Assembly: GCA_949293815.1 (NCBI GenBank)
Contig: CASFEZ010000003.1
Location: 1-64,000 of the forward strand
Source of the DNA: an uncultured Eubacteriales bacterium
GTDB taxonomy: Bacteria; Bacillota; Clostridia; Oscillospirales; Acutalibacteraceae
Length of the DNA stretch: 64,000 bases
Direction of reading: 5' to 3'
Each line of letters begins with the position of its first letter. Positions within the stretch are counted from its first letter, which is position 1. Shown here in pieces: positions 9,701 to 17,330 of the stretch. The position numbers and the translations under genes were made by a program. Under the pieces are notes generated by a model that was not told where the DNA came from, ran no database searches, and saw nothing but the letters and a program-made list of their open reading frames with translations.

Positions 9701-9920
9701 TTCCCCAAAGGGTCTCCCCGGGAATAAAATCCAGCCATTCCCCATCCTGCATCTGGTCGGCGGGGTATTGCCCGTGGCGGATTTGGAACGCGCCGCCTGC
9801 TTCCCGCCCGATAAACAGATAGCGGCGTTTTAATTCCTGCACAATCGCGCCTGCCCGTTTGGAGAGCATCAGCCGTTCGGCATTCTTATCCACAAAAGGC
9901 TCAATGTCAAAAAATCCCAT
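6717..9920 (-). CDS. GH38 alpha-mannosidase
   Basis: This 1067-residue enzyme is the expected size for bacterial GH38 alpha-mannosidases, which trim mannose from N-glycan-like substrates. Zinc-binding and catalytic motifs are clear: VGHTHIDVAWLWRLRQT near residues 255-270, WLPDVFGYSGALPQIM with the nucleophile Asp near 368, and NQFHDIIPGSSI further on. A C-terminal all-beta domain fills the rest. No signal peptide is present, so it acts in the cytoplasm on imported oligosaccharides. It is the first gene of the minus-strand operon that continues with the two-component system, GH36 and PHP genes. Confidence 0.95.
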   Translation of the reverse strand: MGFFDIEPFVDKNAERLMLSKRAGAIVQELKRRYLFIGREAGGAFQIRHGQYPADQMQDGEWLDFIPGETLWGTREEYCWFRQVVVVPDSFKGQDVYYTLSAAEDGNWSHTTKPQFILFVDGKMISGMDENHTMIRILSGARGGEKIKIHLNAYSDDFGYRGRMFLSSALCVRDSQVQRLCLHIETILEVANLYTADDEPRVKLLRGLTEALQRLNLTLPYGADFLLTVRETNRYIEEQILGSDSLDATVSAVGHTHIDVAWLWRLRQTRDKAARSFATVNYLMGEYADYRFMSSQAQLYDFVKKDYPALYEAIKNRVREGRWEVEGGMWVEADTNVPSGESLIRQFLVGKRFFRLEFDKNCEILWLPDVFGYSGALPQIMAGCGIKYFMTTKISWNEYNKIPYDTFLWEGIDGTAVLSHFIPSQSYGAEDRGAFMTTYNSDLSPSQVIGGWKRYSNKELNNNILNSYGYGDGGGGPTERMIEQGLRMRAGLPGCPKVKFEFAGDFFRRLDKQVRGSRRLNKWRGELYLEYHRGTLTAQAANKRYNRKSEFLYQNIEFLHTLASLLLDNGFDRYPKTGIDAGWETILLNQFHDIIPGSSIAPVYADSRKQYEKILTDGAYMQGTALERIANALNTGAFCLTVFNTLGFSRSSAVILPLLPEGIRSVLDSDGTPLPIQATYDGKQIAVLPNLPAKGYRSFRLSEDTPQQREKTAVVNGNHVSTAFYEIDFSDDMEIRRLYCKKLDWNAVPSGQAFNRLIAFEELPYQDHNWNTNAYFEESFHIVSHVLNARVLENGPVRAVLQITRAYQNSLIQQYIILYAHSERIDVVNDIDWKEDSTMLKAEFPVAVNAEKATYDIQFGNIERPTHSNTLADFAKFEASAQKWADLSDNSFGVSILNDCKYGYNIKNGKIRLSLLRSQNFPQKAQDQGQHHFTYSIYPHAGFVPESGVVQQAYDLNVPPLCMAATGRGSLPANFSLVSVERSHVILDTIKKAEDDEAVILRLYETWNRQCRCRLHLSLPIADAAVCDMIEEREQKLSFDGQDIELTFRPFEIKTIKLYFYQKQIKQ

Positions 9921-9986
9921 ATCCGCTCGCCATCCTTTTTATGCTTTTTTGTTTATAGTACAGGATTCAAGCGGAAAATGCAAGCA

Positions 9987-10280
9987 TTATTGGTTAAAAA
10001 TACTTTGCAGCGGATTGGTTTTTGCCCGGTGCGGACGGGGCGGCACATTGCAGCAAACCAATATGGTATCCGCGCCGATTACCGAAATATCCGACCAGGC
10101 GATTTTAATATCCTCTTCCCCTTTTCCGAAACCAAACAGCTTTTGCCGCCCGTATATAATCAGCGCCGTAATTTTGCCGTCCTCCGGGCAAAATTCCACA
10201 TCGCATACCTTCCCCAGTAAATTGCCGCTTTTCATATCAATCACATCCTTTTCGCAAAGCTCCGTAATGCTGCAAGGCAT
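9987..10280 (-). CDS. YlmC/YmxH-family PRC-barrel protein
   Basis: This 97-residue protein starts MPCSITELCEKDVIDMKSG and contains the PRC-barrel pattern GKVCDVEFCPEDGKITALII, followed by IAWSDISVIGADTILV. This is the YlmC/YmxH family common in spore-forming Firmicutes and linked to sporulation through genomic context. The start follows a good AAGGAGGG site. The protein is small and has no membrane segment. The C-terminal tail (PPRPHRAKTNPLQ) is basic. It is separated from the mannosidase start by 66 bases and may have its own promoter. Confidence 0.88.
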   Translation of the reverse strand: MPCSITELCEKDVIDMKSGNLLGKVCDVEFCPEDGKITALIIYGRQKLFGFGKGEEDIKIAWSDISVIGADTILVCCNVPPRPHRAKTNPLQSIFNQ

Positions 10281-10409
10281 ACAATCCCTCCTTTCTTATT
10301 TTATATATATTCGCCCATTTGCGCGGTGAGAAGCGGCCAAAAAACTTTTATCCGCCGCCGGACAGGGGAAAGGGATTGTAAAATAATGTAATTATTTTAA
10401 AAAATTCTA

Positions 10410-10438
10410 TTGACATCCTTTGTAATTTTGAATATAAT
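10410..10438 (+). promoter_or_regulatory. Consensus sigma-A promoter
   Basis: TTGACA at 10410-10415 and TATAAT at 10433-10438 are separated by exactly 17 bases: a perfect housekeeping promoter. It drives a leader of about 175 bases before the dockerin-like gene at 10621. The surrounding 10281-10409 is AT-rich and holds nothing else I can identify. Confidence 0.9.
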
Positions 10439-10500
10439 TTTAAGTGTAAGTAAGGAAAATCTATGAATTTCGGATAATTTTTGGGGTGAAGCAACAGAAT

Positions 10501-10526
10501 AGGAGGAGATACCCATGTACAGCTAA
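10501..10526 (+). other. Leader minigene: strong RBS and 3-codon ORF
   Basis: AGGAGGAG at 10501-10508 is an excellent ribosome binding site. It is followed six bases later by ATG TAC AGC TAA (10515-10526). The site sits in the 5' leader behind the perfect promoter and about 95 bases before the real gene start. It could be a regulatory leader peptide, or the stump of a gene whose frame was broken: the +1 frame after it stays open for about 28 codons. No function is known. Confidence 0.45.
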
Positions 10527-10620
10527 AGGTCTATACGGATACCGCACCTGCAAAAAGCAGGAAGAAGGCGGCTGATTGCTGCCGGAAAAATGTAATTTGA
10601 TTCAGATTGGGGAAATGATG

Positions 10621-11250
10621 ATGAAAAGCAAACGAATGATATGTATCTGTTTAGCTATGGTACTTTTGACTGTATGTTGTATGCCGTTCGGCGCCGCTGC
10701 GGAGGAAACGGCAGAACCGAATAAAGTGATTTCCTACCGCCCCGGCGACTTGAACAATGACCGCTCGATCCGTACCGACGACGCCCGGCTCTGCCTGCGC
10801 GCCGCTGTGGGGCTGGAAACGCTGACCCCAGCCCAGACCGTGACCGCGCAGGTAGCCGGGGAATCCGGCGTTACCTCCGCCGCCGCGCGCGAGATCCTGC
10901 GCGCCGCTGTCGGTTTGGAAAAGATACTGGAGCTGACGGTATATCTGGAACCCGGGGAGGTTTACGAGCTGCAGGGGTTGGGCACCAATATTCTTTATTA
11001 CTGGTGCTGCGACGGCGACAATTACCCGGCACTTTGTAAGGTAAGCCAGAAGAATGTCCTGCCCGATAAAGATTTGATTGGTATGTCGTATCAGTATTTT
11101 TTGATAGAACCAATTATCCCGATGTCACACAGCTTTTCGTTTCATAAAATCAATATCATGGCGGATGATATTGTTGATCGTTTTCGTGTTGAAGTAATTG
11201 TTCAGCCTGACGGCGAATCAATCGTTTTACCGTCAGATGTTTATATGTGA
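10621..11250 (+). CDS. Secreted protein with N-terminal dockerin-like repeat pair
   Basis: From the ATG at 10621 (GGGGA site at 10609-10613; two further in-frame ATGs lie just upstream) this is a 209-residue protein. Residues 1-26 form a signal peptide (basic start, ICLAMVLLTVCCMPFGAAA). Residues about 40-100 hold two repeats ending LRAAVGLE. The first, DLNNDRSIRTDDARLCL, is a calcium-loop dockerin type I motif; the second (AGESGVTSAAAREIL) is degenerate. The remaining 110 residues are unrecognised, rich in Tyr and beta-prone, with a YYWCCDGDNYPALCK Cys cluster. An extracellular anchoring or matrix role is possible, but no cohesin gene is visible nearby. Confidence 0.75.
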   Translation: MKSKRMICICLAMVLLTVCCMPFGAAAEETAEPNKVISYRPGDLNNDRSIRTDDARLCLRAAVGLETLTPAQTVTAQVAGESGVTSAAAREILRAAVGLEKILELTVYLEPGEVYELQGLGTNILYYWCCDGDNYPALCKVSQKNVLPDKDLIGMSYQYFLIEPIIPMSHSFSFHKINIMADDIVDRFRVEVIVQPDGESIVLPSDVYM

Positions 11251-11283
11251 CGGGAAGTCGCCCTGAGCAGGCGCCCGTTTTCA

Positions 11284-11316
11284 GCCGCAGAGGTGCACGG
11301 CCTCTGCGGCCTTTTT
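11284..11316 (+). terminator. Rho-independent terminator after the dockerin-like gene
   Basis: A perfect 10-bp stem, GCCGCAGAGG (11284-11293) and CCTCTGCGGC (11301-11310), is followed by CTTTTTG. It ends the transcript from the promoter at 10410 and insulates the LicD cluster. Confidence 0.9.
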
Positions 11317-11460
11317 GTTGTAAAAATGGATGGTAAATGCGGGAACGATAAAAAGAAGAAAGAGTACTTGCAAAGTAAGAGCTGTTGCGGTATAATAAAA
11401 AAAATCTGTGCTGATACCGCATTTTGCGGTTACACTACAAACAGGGTTGTGTGGAAGATG

Positions 11461-12321
11461 ATGACGGAGCAGGAACTTTCGGTTTTGCGGCAGATTCAGG
11501 ATGTGGAATTGAAAATCCTGGTGGAGCTGGACCGTATTTGTACCAAATATGATATTCACTATACGCTCAGCGGCGGTACGCTGCTGGGGGCGATTCGCCA
11601 TAAGGATTTCATCCCCTGGGATGACGATATTGATTTGGATATCAAGCGGGAGGATTACTATCGCCTTCTGAAGGTTTTGCCGGATGAACTGTCCGATGAA
11701 TTTGATTTTGTCAATTATGATGAGTTCGGCGACCATTTCTGCGATTTTATCCCCCGTATTTTTTATAAAAATTGTAAGGTGCACAACTCCTTTACCTTAG
11801 ACGGCGGCAAGTCCAATATGGCGGGCGATGAGCGAATGGACAAGATTTTCATTGAGCTTTACTGCCTGCACGACACCTGCAAAGGACCGCTGGTCAAATT
11901 GCAGATTTTTCTGGTCAAAACCATTTACGGTATGGCGATGGCGCACCGGCTGGGCAAAAAGCCCACCGACCATTATTCCCGGCTTCAAAAGGCGCAGGTC
12001 AAGGTGCTGACCGCTGTCGGTAAGCATGTGCCCATGAAAACGCTGTGCCGCCTGTATGAAAAAACAGTCAATCTGGTGAAAACCGGCAAGGGCAATCTGT
12101 ACTTCAAACCGTCTGTTCCCATTTGGGTGCAGGAGAAAAATGTTTTCCCAAAAGACTGGTTCGACGATGTGGTGCGCGTGCCGGTGCGCGAATATATGAT
12201 ATATGCCCCCGCAAAGTACTTACAGATTTTGGAATCCCTCTACGGCGACTGGAAACAGCTGCCCCCCGAGGAGAAGCGCCGTCCGGATCACTTTAAGCTG
12301 GACGATGTGGAAATCTGGTAA
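11461..12321 (+). CDS. LicD-family phosphotransferase
   Basis: This 286-residue protein belongs to the LicD/FKTN nucleotidyltransferase-fold family, which moves a phospho-alcohol (phosphocholine in the best-known members) from a CDP donor to a glycan. MTEQELSVLRQIQDVELKIL is the family's usual N terminus, so I chose the ATG at 11461 (11458 is also possible). YTLSGGTLLGAIRHKDFIPW and DDDIDLDI form the catalytic core. The gene is followed 21 bases later by a cytidylyltransferase-kinase fusion that could make its CDP-linked donor. The acceptor is unknown; a teichoic-acid-like or capsular polymer is likely. Confidence 0.9.
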   Translation: MTEQELSVLRQIQDVELKILVELDRICTKYDIHYTLSGGTLLGAIRHKDFIPWDDDIDLDIKREDYYRLLKVLPDELSDEFDFVNYDEFGDHFCDFIPRIFYKNCKVHNSFTLDGGKSNMAGDERMDKIFIELYCLHDTCKGPLVKLQIFLVKTIYGMAMAHRLGKKPTDHYSRLQKAQVKVLTAVGKHVPMKTLCRLYEKTVNLVKTGKGNLYFKPSVPIWVQEKNVFPKDWFDDVVRVPVREYMIYAPAKYLQILESLYGDWKQLPPEEKRRPDHFKLDDVEIW

Positions 12322-12342
12322 AAAACGAAAGGGAAGAAATGT

Positions 12343-13947
12343 ATGAACATCGTTATGATTATGTCCGGCGGCATCGGCAAGCGCTTCGGTGCACCGATTC
12401 CGAAGCAGTATACCCTGCTCAAAGGCCGTCCGGTGATTGATTATGTCATTGAAGCCGCCAAAGGCTCCAAACTGGCGGATAAAATTTTGATTGTGATTGA
12501 TGAGCAATGCATGCAGTATTCCTCTGCCCTGAACGACCCAACACTGGATTTTGCCCCCAACGGCAAGGAACGGTACGATTCCGTCAAAAACGGCTTTGAC
12601 TATATCAAAAGCCACTATGTGTGCAGCAAGGTTGTTATCATGGACGCGGTTGCGCCCTTTGTTTACCCGGAGCTGATTGACGACTATTTCCGCAAGCTGG
12701 ATGAATACGACGCGGTTATCACCGCCCAGAAAATCACCGGCGCTTTGGGAAATAAAAATTTTGACCCGCTGGATCGGGAGCAGTTTTATGTCACCCAGTC
12801 GCCGGAGGGGTTTGTATTTAACAAAATCAGCGCGGTTTTGGACACCTCCTTCCCCAGTCAGGAATTGGCGTGGCAGCTGCCGAAAAATTCACGCTTTTAT
12901 CTGAATTTTGATTTTAAGAACAACCTGAAGCTGACCTATGATTTCGAGCTGCAATATGCCGAATATATGATGGACTATCTGCAGAATCTGAAAGTCAAAA
13001 AGAACCTGAAAATCTACGACAGGAGCCAGTTTACAACGGAGGGTATTCAGTATTTTCTGATGCGCCTGTACCCGGAAAAAACCGACCGCTGGCTCGGTAA
13101 AATTGCCGAAGAATACGGCAGGCTTGCCGATAAATGGGGACTGACCAACTTTATTCCCAGCCAGACCTCCCGCTATGGTCTGGTGCTGTTTGCCGAATCG
13201 GACCGCTACGGCGATGCGGTGGTGAAATTCATCCCCGATTTTGTGGACCGGTTCGAAACGGAAATTGCCTCCTATCAGGAGCTTTCCACCAACTATATGT
13301 GCGAACTGTTTGACTATGATACCGAGGCGCGCGCCATGCTGCTGCGCCGGGTTTCCCCCGCCAAATATGCCGATTTCAACGACAATATCCTGCTGACCGA
13401 GTTTTTTGATAAGGTGGATAAAACCATCCGTCCGGTAAAATCGGTCAACGAGCCGGAGCGTTTTTTGGATTATTATTCCGATTTGAAGCAGAAGCTGTTG
13501 GATATTGATACCGTGCCGTTCTACCGCGCCCGGATCAAAGAGCATCTGGAAACAGCCATTTCCATGTACGATAAGTATTTCTTTGATTCCCCCCAGTATC
13601 TTTGCCACGGCGATTTGCATGCCTTTAACATCATTCAGGGCGGGGAGGGCTATGTCGCCGTTGACCCCATCGGCGTGCGCGCTCCCAGAGAGCTGGAGTA
13701 TGTGCGGTTTATCCGCAACGATATTCTGAACATCCGCTCGTTCGGCATGCGGGAGCGGCTGAATCTGCTGCTTTCCTATTTCTCCCGCTGGGCGGGCAAG
13801 AAGAGCCTTTTGCTGTTCTTATATATTGATACGGTTTATGTAACCTTTAACTGTACCTTTGAACACCCCGACGACGGGCCGACCGGGTACAATTTGAAGC
13901 TGCTGAACGTCATTCGCCAAATGATTGATTTGGATATGATGAACTGA
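12343..13947 (+). CDS. Fused IspD/TarI-like cytidylyltransferase and APH-type kinase
   Basis: This 534-residue bifunctional protein has two domains. Residues 1-230 form an IspD/TarI-like nucleotidyltransferase with MSGGIGKRFGAPIPKQY, a CTP-binding signature, and VIMDAVAPFV. Residues about 260-534 form an aminoglycoside-phosphotransferase/hydroxyurea-kinase-like domain with YLCHGDLHAFNII (catalytic Asp near 424) and VAVDPIGVRAPRELEY (metal-binding Asp). I infer that the kinase phosphorylates a small alcohol and the transferase activates it with CTP for the LicD protein upstream. The substrate (choline, ethanolamine, a polyol) is not readable from sequence. True IspD function is less likely because of the fusion and context. 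Confidence 0.85.
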   Translation: MNIVMIMSGGIGKRFGAPIPKQYTLLKGRPVIDYVIEAAKGSKLADKILIVIDEQCMQYSSALNDPTLDFAPNGKERYDSVKNGFDYIKSHYVCSKVVIMDAVAPFVYPELIDDYFRKLDEYDAVITAQKITGALGNKNFDPLDREQFYVTQSPEGFVFNKISAVLDTSFPSQELAWQLPKNSRFYLNFDFKNNLKLTYDFELQYAEYMMDYLQNLKVKKNLKIYDRSQFTTEGIQYFLMRLYPEKTDRWLGKIAEEYGRLADKWGLTNFIPSQTSRYGLVLFAESDRYGDAVVKFIPDFVDRFETEIASYQELSTNYMCELFDYDTEARAMLLRRVSPAKYADFNDNILLTEFFDKVDKTIRPVKSVNEPERFLDYYSDLKQKLLDIDTVPFYRARIKEHLETAISMYDKYFFDSPQYLCHGDLHAFNIIQGGEGYVAVDPIGVRAPRELEYVRFIRNDILNIRSFGMRERLNLLLSYFSRWAGKKSLLLFLYIDTVYVTFNCTFEHPDDGPTGYNLKLLNVIRQMIDLDMMN

Positions 13948-13964
13948 CCTTAGGAGTCTTTTGC

Positions 13965-15233
13965 ATGGGTGAGAAGAAAAAATATTTGGGCGTGGCGTCC
14001 GATATGATTTTCAGCATCGCCGCCGTTGTAATCTTAAACGCGGTGATTCAGCTGTTTATCTATCCGTCTTTCAATAATCAGCTCGGCGCCGCCGCCTATG
14101 GCGAAGCAATCAGCGTCATGTCCATGGTTGCGGTAATGGGCATCGGCTTCGGCATTGCCGCCAACTACTCCCGTATGGTTATGAGCACCAAAAAGCGGGA
14201 CGTCATGGGCGATTACAACATCTTTCTTTTGATGACCTGGGTGCTTTGCGTGCCGGTCGCTTTCTTTACCGCGAAGGTGTTTGTCTCGCAGTTTTCCGTT
14301 GTCAATGCCATCTGTATTGCGCTTTTGATGATTAGCACCGTCACCCGCTATTACAGCGACGCGGAGTTTAAGCTGAATATCAATTACAAGGGGTATTTTG
14401 TTTATAATATCTGCATTGCCGCCGGCTACAGCCTGGGTATGCCAATCTTTTTCAGGACCGGAAACTGGCTGATTCCCATGATTATCGGCGAGACCGCCGC
14501 GGTGCTGTATACGGCGGTTCGCGGCAGCCTGTACCGCCGGCCGCTTTTGAAGCCCAGCCCGTATTTTAAGGAGGACTTCAAATCCTTTGCGGTGCTGTCC
14601 TGCTCGTATGTGGCGGATACCTTAATTCAGAACGCGGATCGGCTTTTGCTGAATGTGATGTTCAGCGACGGCGCCATGGTTACCACTTTCTACAACGCGG
14701 CGCTGATTGGCAAGGTGATCGCCCTTTTGACCACCTCGCTCAATACGGTTCTGATTGGATATCTGTCCCGGTTTGACGGTAAGTTTACGAAAAAGTTTTA
14801 TAATTTAATCGCGCTGGTTCTGCTGGTGGTCGGGCTGATTGCCGCCGTGGCGTGCACACTGGTTTCGCATGTTTTTATCCGGCTGATGTATCCGGATACC
14901 TACGAAGCCTGCCGCCCGTATTTCTTTATTGCCAACGCCGGTCAGGTGCTCTATTTTATTTCCGCAACCATTATGATTGTGGTGCTGCGCTTCGCGGACG
15001 AGAAATATCAGATGCAGATGAATGTGCTTTATATGGTTCTGTATCTGGTCATTGTGCCGGTATGCACCTACTTCTTTGAAATTTGGGGCATGGCCTTCGG
15101 CATCCTGGCAGTCAATCTGATTAAATTTTTCGTGGTGTATATCATTGGTCTGGTGCAGCTCGGAAAAGGCGGCTGGAGCGATAAGACCGATGGACAGCAC
15201 GGCGAGGATTTGGATGCCTTTGTAAAACCCTGA
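13965..15233 (+). CDS. Polysaccharide flippase (Wzx/MATE-like)
   Basis: This 422-residue integral membrane protein has about 12 hydrophobic segments and the layout of polysaccharide exporters in the MOP superfamily. The start is an ATG 17 bases after the kinase fusion gene, preceded by TTAGGAG. Typical features include an amphipathic NNQLGAAAYGEAISVMSM segment near the N terminus and a polar Arg/Lys-rich cytoplasmic loop near residue 190. In this cluster it would flip the lipid-linked, LicD-decorated glycan unit across the membrane. The C terminus is hydrophilic (WSDKTDGQHGEDL). No glycosyltransferases are present nearby, so other genes must build the repeat unit. Confidence 0.88.
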   Translation: MGEKKKYLGVASDMIFSIAAVVILNAVIQLFIYPSFNNQLGAAAYGEAISVMSMVAVMGIGFGIAANYSRMVMSTKKRDVMGDYNIFLLMTWVLCVPVAFFTAKVFVSQFSVVNAICIALLMISTVTRYYSDAEFKLNINYKGYFVYNICIAAGYSLGMPIFFRTGNWLIPMIIGETAAVLYTAVRGSLYRRPLLKPSPYFKEDFKSFAVLSCSYVADTLIQNADRLLLNVMFSDGAMVTTFYNAALIGKVIALLTTSLNTVLIGYLSRFDGKFTKKFYNLIALVLLVVGLIAAVACTLVSHVFIRLMYPDTYEACRPYFFIANAGQVLYFISATIMIVVLRFADEKYQMQMNVLYMVLYLVIVPVCTYFFEIWGMAFGILAVNLIKFFVVYIIGLVQLGKGGWSDKTDGQHGEDLDAFVKP

Positions 15234-15287
15234 TTACAGAATAAGTTCATCTGGGGTAAAAAATTTGTGAAATTTATGCATTTACCC

Positions 15288-15316
15288 TTGCAACTTTCCG
15301 CAAAATAGAGTAAAAT
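15288..15316 (+). promoter_or_regulatory. Sigma-A promoter for the foldase gene
   Basis: TTGCAA at 15288-15293 and TAAAAT at 15311-15316 have a 17-base spacer. The gene starts about 55 bases later. Confidence 0.75.
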
Positions 15317-15371
15317 GTTCGGGATGTTATTTGCATAACCAATAAAATGGCATAGAAAGGTGATTCAATCA

Positions 15372-17183
15372 ATGGACAAAAAAGATACCCGTTCCGAGTC
15401 CGAAAAGTATCGGCAGGAACGCAAGGAGCGAATCAAAAAAGATGTCGGTAAGACCAAAAAAGGCTCCGGCAAGGCGGGCAAGGTTCTGCAAAAGGTCATT
15501 GCCGTGGTGCTTTGCGTGGTCATTGCCGGCGGCGCTGTTTGGTTTTTAGCGGATTTCTTCGGCTGGCCGCAAAAGCTGACCACGGTTGCCACGGTCAATG
15601 TGGGCGGCGAGGAAGTAAAGATCAGCCAGGCAAAGTTTAACTTCTATTATATGTCCGCGTTCAACAACGAGGCGAATACCGCCTATCAGTATTCGAAGTA
15701 TGGCTATGATTACGGTTATGACTATACCCAGTCTCCTGAAGCGCAGACCACCACCGACGACGACGGCAACGAGATTACTTATGCCGAAAAGTTCAAAAAC
15801 GATGCCATTGCATCGATTCAGGAAACCCTGTATTATGCGCAAAAGGCAGAAGAAGCCGGTCTGGAACTGACCGACCACGAGCTGGGTGAAATCGAGGATA
15901 CCATGGATTCCCTGCGTTCTTCGGCGGCGCAGCAGAATTGTTCGCTGAGTGCCTATATTATTATGACTTTCGGCAAAGGGCTGAATGCCAATTTGTTCGA
16001 GGATTATCTGCGTGAGCAGATGATGGCACACCGTTATACGGAGTATCTTCAGGAAAAATATGCCGATGAATGCACCGACGAGGAAATTCAGGCGGAATAT
16101 GACGAAGACCCGAACGCCTACAACAGCGTGGATGTGCGCGTTTACGGCTTTACCATTGAGGAAGAAACCGACGAGGACGGCAACACCGTAACGCCTGAAT
16201 ATACGGAGGAAGAGCAGCTTGCCCGCGCCCAGGAAATGGTTTCCCGCATTACCGATGAGGAATCTTTCAAAGCGCTGTGCCTGGAATACTGCACCGAGGA
16301 TGAGGTGGAGGATTTCCAGGAGGACGATGCTTCCCTGGCTCAGGGGGTAACCTACTCCACCATTGAAACCAATATGGGCGAAGAGTCTGCGGAATGGGCA
16401 TTCTCCGCCGACCGTCAGGCTGGCGATACGACCATTTGGGAAACCGATTCGTATATTTACGCCGTTTATATGGTGCAGCCTGCGTATCGCAACGAGGACG
16501 CGTATGTTTCCGTTCGCCATTTGCTGGTAGAGTTCCCTGATGAGGAATCAACTGAAGAGGAAATCGTAGAGGAAGTCACCGAGGCGACTACCAACGAGGA
16601 CGGCGAAGTGGTTGAGGAAACCGAACCTGAAGTTACCGAGCCTGAAACCCATATGCACGACGGCGTTGCCTATGAGGGCGCTTCGCACGATGACAGCACG
16701 GAAGATACCGTATATAAAGAAACACCGGAAAACAACGATGATGCCAAGCGCATTGCCGAGGAATATCTTGCCATGTTCAATGAAGGAGATAAAACGGAAG
16801 CGTCCTTTGCCGAACTGGCAGACCTGTACAGCGATGATACCTCTTCCACCTCTGCCGGCGGCGGCGAAGGCGGGCTGATTGAAAACATGAAAAAAGGTCA
16901 GTATGTGCAGCCGTTCGAGGACTGGGCCTTTGATGCGAGCAGACAGCCCGGCGATGTAGAGATTGTGGAAACCGAATACGGCTATCATATTATGTACTTT
17001 GTCGGTCGTGAAGATGAGCCTGCCTGGAAGACGGACATTCGCGAAACGCTTGCTTCGGAAAAAGTGACCGAAGAAATGGAAGCCGAAGAGGAAGAATATG
17101 CGGATATTCTGACCGAAACTTCCTCCATGGAACGCGCCTATGAAGCTTGCGTAGAGCACGCCGCCAGCTTGAAGTTCTCCTAA
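15372..17183 (+). CDS. Membrane-anchored parvulin-type foldase (PrsA/SurA-like)
   Basis: This 603-residue peptidyl-prolyl isomerase has a basic N-terminal tail, a single transmembrane segment at residues about 34-56 (VIAVVLCVVIAGGAVWFLA) and a long acidic extracellular part. A SurA-N-like helical region precedes two parvulin-like units. The first (around residues 270-385) is degenerate. The second (about 385-555) has the usual VSVRHLLVEF, GGGEGGLIENMKKGQYV and YGYHIMYF motifs. An acidic Glu/Thr-rich insertion lies between the two strands of the second unit. The ATG at 15372 is preceded by AGAAAGG; a GTG at 15360 is in frame. It likely folds exported proteins. A terminator follows. Confidence 0.88.
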   Translation: MDKKDTRSESEKYRQERKERIKKDVGKTKKGSGKAGKVLQKVIAVVLCVVIAGGAVWFLADFFGWPQKLTTVATVNVGGEEVKISQAKFNFYYMSAFNNEANTAYQYSKYGYDYGYDYTQSPEAQTTTDDDGNEITYAEKFKNDAIASIQETLYYAQKAEEAGLELTDHELGEIEDTMDSLRSSAAQQNCSLSAYIIMTFGKGLNANLFEDYLREQMMAHRYTEYLQEKYADECTDEEIQAEYDEDPNAYNSVDVRVYGFTIEEETDEDGNTVTPEYTEEEQLARAQEMVSRITDEESFKALCLEYCTEDEVEDFQEDDASLAQGVTYSTIETNMGEESAEWAFSADRQAGDTTIWETDSYIYAVYMVQPAYRNEDAYVSVRHLLVEFPDEESTEEEIVEEVTEATTNEDGEVVEETEPEVTEPETHMHDGVAYEGASHDDSTEDTVYKETPENNDDAKRIAEEYLAMFNEGDKTEASFAELADLYSDDTSSTSAGGGEGGLIENMKKGQYVQPFEDWAFDASRQPGDVEIVETEYGYHIMYFVGREDEPAWKTDIRETLASEKVTEEMEAEEEEYADILTETSSMERAYEACVEHAASLKFS

Positions 17184-17202
17184 GCCGAAAGCATAAAAAC
17201 CA

Positions 17203-17238
17203 AGACCGTTGTCTTTTGAAAAGGACAGCGGTCTTTTT
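17203..17238 (+). terminator. Terminator of the foldase gene
   Basis: The stem AGACCGTTGTC (17203-17213) pairs with GACAGCGGTCT (17224-17234) with one G-U pair and is followed by TTTTT. Confidence 0.88.
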
Positions 17239-17283
17239 GTTCGCAATCGGTGCCGTGTGCCGTAGGCTTTCACGAAGGTGCGC

Positions 17284-17318
17284 AAAAAAACAGCGGCTGC
17301 CAAACCGGCAACCGCTGT
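17284..17318 (-). terminator. Terminator of ackA (minus strand)
   Basis: ACAGCGG (17290-17296) pairs with CCGCTGT (17312-17318). On the minus strand the hairpin is followed by a run of seven T (A-run 17284-17290 on the plus strand), 13 bases past the ackA stop. Confidence 0.85.
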
Positions 17319-17330
17319 ATATGATTCTAC

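Noticed and set aside
12343..13032. Calling the N-terminal domain of the fusion a true IspD of the MEP pathway
   Set aside because: It is fused to a kinase and flanked by LicD and a flippase; a TarI/LicC-like role fits better, although ispH is present in the same window.
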